A stretch of DNA of 5,026 nucleotides from an uncultured Alphaproteobacteria bacterium (GTDB taxonomy: Bacteria; Pseudomonadota; Alphaproteobacteria; Reyranellales; Reyranellaceae). Made by a program: the position numbers and the translations under genes. Under the pieces are notes generated by a model, which worked only from the letters and a program-made list of their open reading frames with translations, was not told the origin of the DNA and did not search any database. Positions 1 to 5,026 of this stretch are shown one piece after another. The number at the start of each line of letters is the position of its first letter. Positions within the stretch are counted from its first letter, which is position 1. The stretch is taken from positions 1 through 5,026 of the forward strand of contig CAIYWM010000345.1 in assembly GCA_903929895.1 (NCBI GenBank), written 5' to 3'.

Positions 1-1374
1 CGCAAGGGCAGCTACGGCGCAAACGTCCCGAAGATCGGCGCGCCGCTCGACGTCTGGCGCAAGCGCTCCGAGGCCAAGGCCTGGCTGGTGGTCTAGAGCC
101 TCTGCGCCTTCGCCCAGCCGGCCGGCAAGACGGTGAAGAAGGTCTACGAGGCGTTCCGTGACGAGATCATCGCGGACCTGAAGGCCGCGATGCCGGTCGA
201 CGCGGTGTTCCTGTCGATGCACGGCGCCATGGTGGCCGAGGGCTACGACGATTGCGAAAGCGACCTGCTCGCCCATGTGCGCAAGGTGGTCGGGCCGGAC
301 GTGCCGGTCGGCGTCGAGCTCGATCTCCACTGCAACATCGGCGAAGGCACGATGCGCGACGCCACGGCGCTGGTCTTGTTCAAGGAATACCCGCATGTCG
401 ACGTGTCGGACCGCGCCGACGATCTGTTCAACGTCATGGAAGGCGCGATCGAGGGCCGCACCAGGCCGGTGATGGCCACCTGGGACTGCCGCATGATCGG
501 CGTGTTCCACACCACGCGCCAGCCGATGCGCGGCTTCGTCGACAAGCTGATGGCCATGGAAGGAAAGGATGGCGTGCTCTCGCTCTCGGTCGCCCACGGC
601 TTCCCGTGGTCCGACATCAAGGAAATGAGCAGCCGCATCATCGCCGTCACCGACGGCGACAAGGCCAAGGCGGAAAAGATCGCCAAGGAGCTGGGCCAGG
701 AGTTCTTCGCCATGCGCGAGGCCACCCAGCCGCCCTATGTGACGCTGGAGGCCGCCATGGCGCGGGTCAGCTCGCACAACCTGCCCAAGCCGATGGTGCT
801 GGCCGACGTGTCGGACAATGCCGGCGGCGGCGCGGCCTCGGATTCGACCTTCGTCCTGAAGGCCCTGCTCGACGGCAAGGTGCAGGACGCGGCGATCGCC
901 ATGTTCTGGGATCCCGGCGCCGTGAAGCTCGCCTTCGAGGTCGGCGAAGGCGCCGAGCTCGACATCCGTCTCGGCGGCAAGCTCGGACCGCAGTCCGGCC
1001 CTCCGGTCGATGCGCGCGCCAAGGTGCTGAAGCTCGAGAAGGACGTCTTCATCCAGTTCGGCGGCGCGCGGAAGGGCACCAATCCGATCGGCGACGTGGC
1101 CGCCTTGCAGATCGAGGGCGTGACGGTGATCGTCAACACCAAGCGCTCGCAGTGCCACAGCCTCGACTGCTTCACCAAGCTCGGCATCGATCCGTCGACC
1201 AAGAAGGTCGTCGTCGTGAAGTCGATGCAGCACTTCCATGCGGCCTATGCGCCGATCGCCAGCGAGGTGGTCTATGTCGCCGCACCGGGCGCGCTGGTGC
1301 CGGACTGGTCGCTGCTGCCCTACACCAAGGCCGACAAGACGCAGTGGCCCTTCGTCGCCAACCCGCACGCCTGA
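1..1374 (+). pseudogene. M81 family (MlrC-like) metallopeptidase, 5'-incomplete, interrupted by an in-frame TAG
   Basis: Seen: one frame runs from the window edge to TGA at 1372-1374, broken only by TAG at 94-96. The segments before the stop (KIGAPLDVWRKRSEAKAW) and just after it (SLCAFAQPAGKTVKKVYEAF) both read like the normal N-terminal domain of M81 proteins. A GTG at 133 could open a 413-codon frame, but it has no Shine-Dalgarno and would start inside the domain. Numbering from that GTG, the likely metal-site motifs are LSMHGAM (H30), ELDLHCN (D64, H66) and YPHVD (H88). The C-terminal MlrC_C-type half has DVSDNAGGGAASDST (225-239) and KSMQHFHAAY (363-372). Family: M81 enzymes are zinc peptidases or amidohydrolases typified by microcystinase MlrC, about 500 residues long; the substrate here is unknown. 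Inference: a Glu codon (GAG) at 94 became TAG, since no other defect is visible. A sequencing error or stop readthrough are alternatives. The family call is firm; pseudogene status is less so. Confidence 0.75.
94..96 (+). other. In-frame amber stop inside the M81 metallopeptidase frame
   Basis: The codons run ...CTG GTG GTC TAG AGC CTC TGC GCC..., giving WLVV-stop-SLCAFAQPAG. No frameshift is needed to join the two sides. From memory of the family, an acidic residue often sits at this position ('vvESLCAFAQPAG'), so a single G-to-T change from GAG is the simplest explanation. Confidence 0.8.
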
Positions 1375-1434
1375 CGCGGCCAGGTTTCGAGGGCACCGCG
1401 ATCGGGAGCGGCGAAAAGCCCATATTTCAGGGCG

Positions 1435-1463
1435 TTTACAGCGCTCCGACTCATTGGTATGTT
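1435..1463 (+). promoter_or_regulatory. Candidate sigma70-type promoter for prs and the downstream genes
   Basis: TTTACA at 1435-1440 matches the -35 consensus at 5 of 6 bases. It is followed by a 17-base spacer and TATGTT at 1458-1463, which matches the -10 consensus at 4 of 6. It lies in a locally AT-richer part of the only sizeable non-coding stretch, upstream of the first gene of the prs group. A start near 1470 would give a leader of about 80 bases. Called by eye from consensus and spacing only. Confidence 0.5.
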
Positions 1464-1486
1464 CCGCCCCGTCGCGGCCCGGGATG

Positions 1487-1523
1487 GCCGTTTTGTCGTT
1501 TTAGATCAACGGCTTAACGACTT
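1487..1523 (+). repeat. Tandem and inverted 8-mer repeats in the prs leader (possible operator or RNA structure)
   Basis: Two direct repeats, GCCGTTTT (1487-1494) and GTCGTTTT (1495-1502), are followed by AGATC and then two further direct repeats, AACGGCTT (1508-1515) and AACGACTT (1516-1523). GCCGTT is exactly complementary to AACGGC (1508-1513), and GTCGTT exactly to AACGAC (1516-1521), so the perfect pairings interleave. A nested hairpin is also possible: 1495-1500 with 1508-1513 (one G-U pair) inside 1487-1492 with 1516-1521 (one mismatch), with a 7-base loop. The block lies 28 bases before the prs ATG and downstream of the promoter candidate. No T-run suitable for an intrinsic terminator follows. 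A regulatory role is inference. Confidence 0.5.
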
Positions 1524-1550
1524 CCCGCCCCGGCGCGAGGGCAGCGATCC

Positions 1551-2483
<933 letters not shown>

Positions 2484-2503
2484 AAATTTCAAGAGATCCG
2501 GCG

Positions 2504-2557
2504 ATGGGCACCCCTGGAGGCCACGCCGCGATGACAGAGCAACCCAAGGAGAATTGA
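2504..2557 (+). other. Possible mini-ORF or leader peptide ending one base before rplY
   Basis: Between prs and rplY an ATG at 2504 opens a 17-codon frame (MGTPGGHAAMTEQPKEN) ending in TGA at 2555-2557, one base before the rplY ATG. An internal ATG at 2531 in the same frame has GGAGG at 2516-2520, ten bases upstream, and would encode MTEQPKEN. Ribosomes ending here would sit over the rplY start, so translational coupling is conceivable. Only the SD and the geometry support this; it may be chance. Confidence 0.2.
2546..2551 (+). promoter_or_regulatory. Strong Shine-Dalgarno fixing the rplY start
   Basis: AAGGAG lies seven bases before the ATG at 2559, close to ideal in sequence and spacing. 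It selects this ATG and indicates high translation of the ribosomal protein. The site falls within the final codons of the possible mini-ORF at 2504-2557. Confidence 0.75.
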
Positions 2558-2558
2558 A

Positions 2559-3248
2559 ATGGCAGAGACGACCAAAGTCGTCGCGAAGATGAGGGACCGG
2601 GCCGGCAAAGGGGGCGCCCGTTCCAGTCGTCGCGAAGGACTGATTCCCGCCGTGATCTACGGCGACAAGCAGCCTCCCGTGATGATCGCCGTCGAGCCGA
2701 AGACGATCGAGCGCGAGATTCACAAGGAAGGCTACTTCAATCACCGCATGAAGATCGCCGTCGATGGCACGGACTACGATGTCCTGCCGCGCGACGTGCA
2801 GGTCGATCCGGTGACGGACAAGCCTCTGCATCTCGACTTCCTGCGGATCGGACCCGACTCGATCATCACCGTGCAGGTGCCCGTGCGCTTCCGCAACGAG
2901 CTGGCCTCGCCCGGCATCAAGCGCGGCGGCGTGCTGAACATCGTGCTGCACGAGATCACGCTCCGCACCCGGGCCGATTCGATTCCGGAACTCTTCGAGG
3001 TCGACCTGACCGGCCTCGAGATCGGCCACTCGATCCACATGTCGACGCTCAACATTCCCGAGAGCGCGCGCGTGGTGACCCGCGACAAGAACGCGACCGT
3101 GGCCTCGATCGCCGCCCCGACCGTGGCGCGCGAAGCGGCCGCGACGGAAGGGGCTGCGGCCGACGGCGCTGCGCCGGCGGCAGGTGCGGCTCCGGCGGCG
3201 GGCGCTGCGGCGGCGGGCGGCAAGGCCCCCGCTCCGGCGAAGAAGTAA
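2559..3248 (+). CDS. rplY: 50S ribosomal protein L25 / general stress protein Ctc (long, TL5-type form)
   Basis: L25 binds 5S rRNA in the large ribosomal subunit. This is the two-domain Ctc/TL5 form. Residues about 6-93 are the L25 beta-barrel domain (SSRREGLIPAVIYGD at 22-36; DYDVLPRDVQVDPVTDKPLHLDFLRI from 72). Residues about 100-186 form the C-terminal TL5 domain (VPVRFRNELASPGIKRGGVLN at about 107-127; STLNIPESARV at 162-172). Residues 187-229 are an Ala/Gly/Pro-rich tail that looks disordered, ending in KK, with a GAAPAA repeat. At 229 residues it is far longer than the single-domain E. coli protein (about 94) but normal for alphaproteobacterial Ctc. The ATG is set by AAGGAG seven bases upstream. 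It follows prs by 75 bases and precedes pth by 27, so co-transcription is likely. The symbol ctc is also used for this form. Confidence 0.96.
   Translation: MAETTKVVAKMRDRAGKGGARSSRREGLIPAVIYGDKQPPVMIAVEPKTIEREIHKEGYFNHRMKIAVDGTDYDVLPRDVQVDPVTDKPLHLDFLRIGPDSIITVQVPVRFRNELASPGIKRGGVLNIVLHEITLRTRADSIPELFEVDLTGLEIGHSIHMSTLNIPESARVVTRDKNATVASIAAPTVAREAAATEGAAADGAAPAAGAAPAAGAAAAGGKAPAPAKK
3165..3218 (+). repeat. 18-base tandem repeat coding the Ala/Pro-rich L25 tail
   Basis: Two consecutive 18-base units (3165-3182 and 3183-3200) each encode GAAPAA, and a third, degenerate unit (3201-3218) encodes GAAAAG. The two full units differ at only a few wobble positions, suggesting an old slippage duplication in a low-complexity, GC-rich tail. 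Copy number probably varies between relatives. Confidence 0.6.
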
Positions 3249-3275
3249 CGAGCGGGCGAAGGCTCCGCTCCGTCG

Positions 3276-3917
3276 ATGCTTCTGCTGGTCGGGCTCGGCA
3301 ATCCCGGGCCGCGCTATGCGGGGCACCGGCACAACGTTGGATTCATGGCGGTGGACGAGATCGTCCGCCGCCGTGTCTTCTCCCCGTGGCGTGCGCGTTT
3401 CAACGGCGAGGTGGCCGAAGGCCATCTCGGCGGCGAACGTGTCATTGCCCTGAAACCCATGACGTTCATGAACGAATCGAGCAAGGCCGTGGGCGAGGCG
3501 GTGCGCTTCCTCAAGGTGCCGCTCGACCGGCTGGTCGTCTTCCACGACGAACTCGACATCGCGCCCGGACGGGTGCGCATGAAGAAGGGCGGCGGGGCCG
3601 GCGGACACAACGGCCTGCGCGACATCGACGCCCATGTCGGCAAGGACTATCGCCGGGTCCGCATCGGCATTGGCCATCCGGGCCACAAGGACCTGGTGCT
3701 GCACTGGGTGCTGCGCGACTTCGAGCGCGACGAGCGCGACCCGAAGGACGGCTGGGTCCCGAAGGTGCTGAGCGCGCTGGCCGAGGAAGCGGCGCTGCTG
3801 ATCGAAGGCGGCGCCAAGGCCGACGAGAAATACATGAGCCGGGTGGCGCATCTCGCGCCGCCTCCCGACCTTCCGGCCCGCCTCGACATCAAGGGCGCCA
3901 AGGACAGCAAAGAGTAG
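3276..3917 (+). CDS. pth: Peptidyl-tRNA hydrolase (bacterial Pth type)
   Basis: Cleaves the ester bond of peptidyl-tRNAs released early from ribosomes, recycling tRNA in the cytosol; essential in most bacteria. The 213 residues compare with about 194 in E. coli; the excess is a charged C-terminal extension (from about residue 185), common in alphaproteobacteria. The catalytic and substrate-binding set is complete: [18 protein letters not shown] (6-23) with N9 and catalytic H19, KPMTFMN (60-66) with N66, HDELD (90-94) with D91, and [13 protein letters not shown] (105-117) with N112. These correspond to E. coli N10, H20, N68, D93 and N114. The ATG puts [11 protein letters not shown] at the expected N-terminus. 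The best Shine-Dalgarno (GAAGG, 3258-3262) is 13 bases away, so initiation is probably weak or helped by coupling to rplY, which ends 27 bases upstream. Confidence 0.97.
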   Translation: MLLLVGLGNPGPRYAGHRHNVGFMAVDEIVRRRVFSPWRARFNGEVAEGHLGGERVIALKPMTFMNESSKAVGEAVRFLKVPLDRLVVFHDELDIAPGRVRMKKGGGAGGHNGLRDIDAHVGKDYRRVRIGIGHPGHKDLVLHWVLRDFERDERDPKDGWVPKVLSALAEEAALLIEGGAKADEKYMSRVAHLAPPPDLPARLDIKGAKDSKE

Positions 3918-3920
3918 ATC

Positions 3921-5018
3921 ATGGGTTTCAATTGCGGAATCGTCGGCCTGCCGAACGTCGGCAAGTCGACCCTGTTCAACGCGCTGACCGCCACCCAGGC
4001 GGCGCAGGCGGCCAATTATCCGTTCTGCACCATCGAGCCCAATGTCGGCCGCGTCGCCGTGCCCGATCCGCGGCTCGACAAGCTCGCAGCCATTGCGGGT
4101 TCGGCCAAGATCATCAACACCCAGCTCGAATTCGTCGACATCGCCGGCCTGGTGAAGGGCGCGTCGCGCGGCGAGGGCCTGGGCAACCAGTTCCTCGGCA
4201 ACATCCGCGAGGTCGATGCGATCGTCCACGTGCTGCGCTGCTTCGAGGATGGCGACGTCACGCACGTGAGCGGCAAGGTCGATCCGGTGAGCGACGCCGA
4301 GGTCGTCGAAACCGAGCTGATGCTGGCCGACATGGACAGCCTGGAAAAGCGCCTGCCCAACCTGGAGATGAAGGCCAAGGGCGGCGACAAGGAATCTGCC
4401 GCCGAAGTGCCCGTCGTGAAGAAGGCGCTCGAGGCGCTGCGCGACGGCAAGCCGGCCCGTGAAGCCAAGCTGACGGATGACGAGCGCGCGGTGATTGCCC
4501 GGCTGCAGCTCATCACCGCCAAGCCGATGATGTACGTGCTGAACGTCGAGGAAAGCTCGGCCGCGACCGGCAACGCCCACAGCGCCAAGGCCGAGGCCTT
4601 CGCGAAGTCACGCGGCATGCCGTCGGTGGTGATCTCGGCCGCCATCGAGGCCGAGGTGGCGCAGCTCCCGGCCGAGGACCAGAGCGACTATCTGTCGTCG
4701 CTCGGCCTCGAGGAAACCGGTCTCGCGCGCGTCGTGCGTGCGGGCTACGCCCTGCTCGACCTGGTCACCTTCTTCACGGTCGGCCCGAAGGAAGCCCGCG
4801 CCTGGACGGTGCGCCGCGAGGCCACCGCGCCGCAGGCGGCCGGCGTCATCCATACCGATTTCGAGAAGGGCTTCATCCGCGCCGAGACCATCGCCTTCGA
4901 CGACTACGTCACGCTGAGCGGCGAGGCCGGCGCCCGCGATGCCGGCAAGCTACGGCTCGAGGGCAAGGAATACACCGTCAAGGACGGCGATGTGTTCCAT
5001 TTCAGGTTCAATGTCTGA
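3921..5018 (+). CDS. ychF: Redox-regulated ATPase YchF (OLA1/Obg-related P-loop NTPase)
   Basis: A cytosolic P-loop NTPase of the Obg family that associates with ribosomes and prefers ATP to GTP. In E. coli it is linked to oxidative-stress control and to translation. The 365 residues match the family (E. coli about 363). Visible elements are the P-loop GLPNVGKST (9-17), the switch region NYPFCTIEPNVG (32-43), the G3 motif DIAGLVKGAS (73-82) followed by GEGLGNQFL, the non-canonical G4 motif NVEE (208-211) in place of the GTPase NKxD (the basis of ATP preference), G5-like SAAIEAE (239-245), and a C-terminal TGS domain (about 279-363; DLVTFFTVGPKEARAWT, HTDFEKGFIRAE). A predicted coiled-coil arm spans about 130-200. 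The ATG follows the pth stop by three bases, with a modest SD (AAAGAG, 3909-3914) inside the end of pth, implying translational coupling. The gene is complete. Confidence 0.98.
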   Translation: MGFNCGIVGLPNVGKSTLFNALTATQAAQAANYPFCTIEPNVGRVAVPDPRLDKLAAIAGSAKIINTQLEFVDIAGLVKGASRGEGLGNQFLGNIREVDAIVHVLRCFEDGDVTHVSGKVDPVSDAEVVETELMLADMDSLEKRLPNLEMKAKGGDKESAAEVPVVKKALEALRDGKPAREAKLTDDERAVIARLQLITAKPMMYVLNVEESSAATGNAHSAKAEAFAKSRGMPSVVISAAIEAEVAQLPAEDQSDYLSSLGLEETGLARVVRAGYALLDLVTFFTVGPKEARAWTVRREATAPQAAGVIHTDFEKGFIRAETIAFDDYVTLSGEAGARDAGKLRLEGKEYTVKDGDVFHFRFNV

Positions 5019-5026
5019 GGCGCTAC

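Noticed and set aside
133..1374. A genuine M81 start at GTG 133
   Set aside because: There is no Shine-Dalgarno upstream, and the 12 codons between the TAG and this GTG already match family sequence (SLCAFAQPAGKT), so the natural start lies upstream of the window.
1415..1437. AAAGCCC ... GGGC-G-TTT inverted repeat as a terminator for the M81 gene
   Set aside because: The GC stem is only four pairs with an 8-base loop, the T-run is three bases, and it overlaps the -35 element of the promoter candidate. Too weak to call.
252..1517. A long plus-strand frame in another phase over the M81 gene, very rich in Arg, Gly and Ala
   Set aside because: This is the usual frame-shifted shadow of a GC-rich gene; the overlapping frame carries the M81 motifs.
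5019..5026. Sequence after the ychF stop
   Set aside because: Only eight bases remain, so neither a terminator nor another gene can be judged.

Overview
The window is a compact, GC-rich, all-plus-strand stretch of bacterial chromosome. High G+C with strong G/C preference at third codon positions, together with the gene order prs - rplY/ctc (long L25 with a C-terminal TL5-type domain) - pth - ychF, points to an alphaproteobacterium of the Rhizobiales/Rhodospirillales kind. The genus cannot be fixed from the sequence alone.

Layout: (1) Positions 1-1374 hold the 3' portion of an M81-family (MlrC-like) metallopeptidase gene whose 5' end lies outside the window. The frame is interrupted by one in-frame TAG at 94-96, with family-like sequence on both sides, so it looks like a nonsense-mutated gene or a base error. 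(2) Positions 1375-1550 are a 176-base non-coding region with a good sigma70-type promoter candidate (1435-1463). An unusual set of tandem and inverted 8-mers (1487-1523) lies in what would be the prs 5' leader. (3) Positions 1551-5018 hold four intact housekeeping genes: prs (PRPP synthetase), rplY/ctc (ribosomal protein L25), pth (peptidyl-tRNA hydrolase) and ychF (translation-associated ATPase). The gaps are 75, 27 and 3 bases, so they are probably one transcription unit.

The four genes link nucleotide precursor supply (PRPP) to ribosome assembly (5S rRNA-binding L25), recycling of peptidyl-tRNA dropped from ribosomes (Pth) and a ribosome-binding P-loop ATPase (YchF). The M81 gene is metabolically unrelated and is separated from them by the promoter region.

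No mobile element, tRNA, rRNA or CRISPR array is visible. I see no convincing novel multi-gene system. The points most worth a second look are the interrupted metallopeptidase, the repeat-rich prs leader with mutually exclusive hairpins, and a tiny SD-preceded reading frame that ends one base before the rplY start codon.
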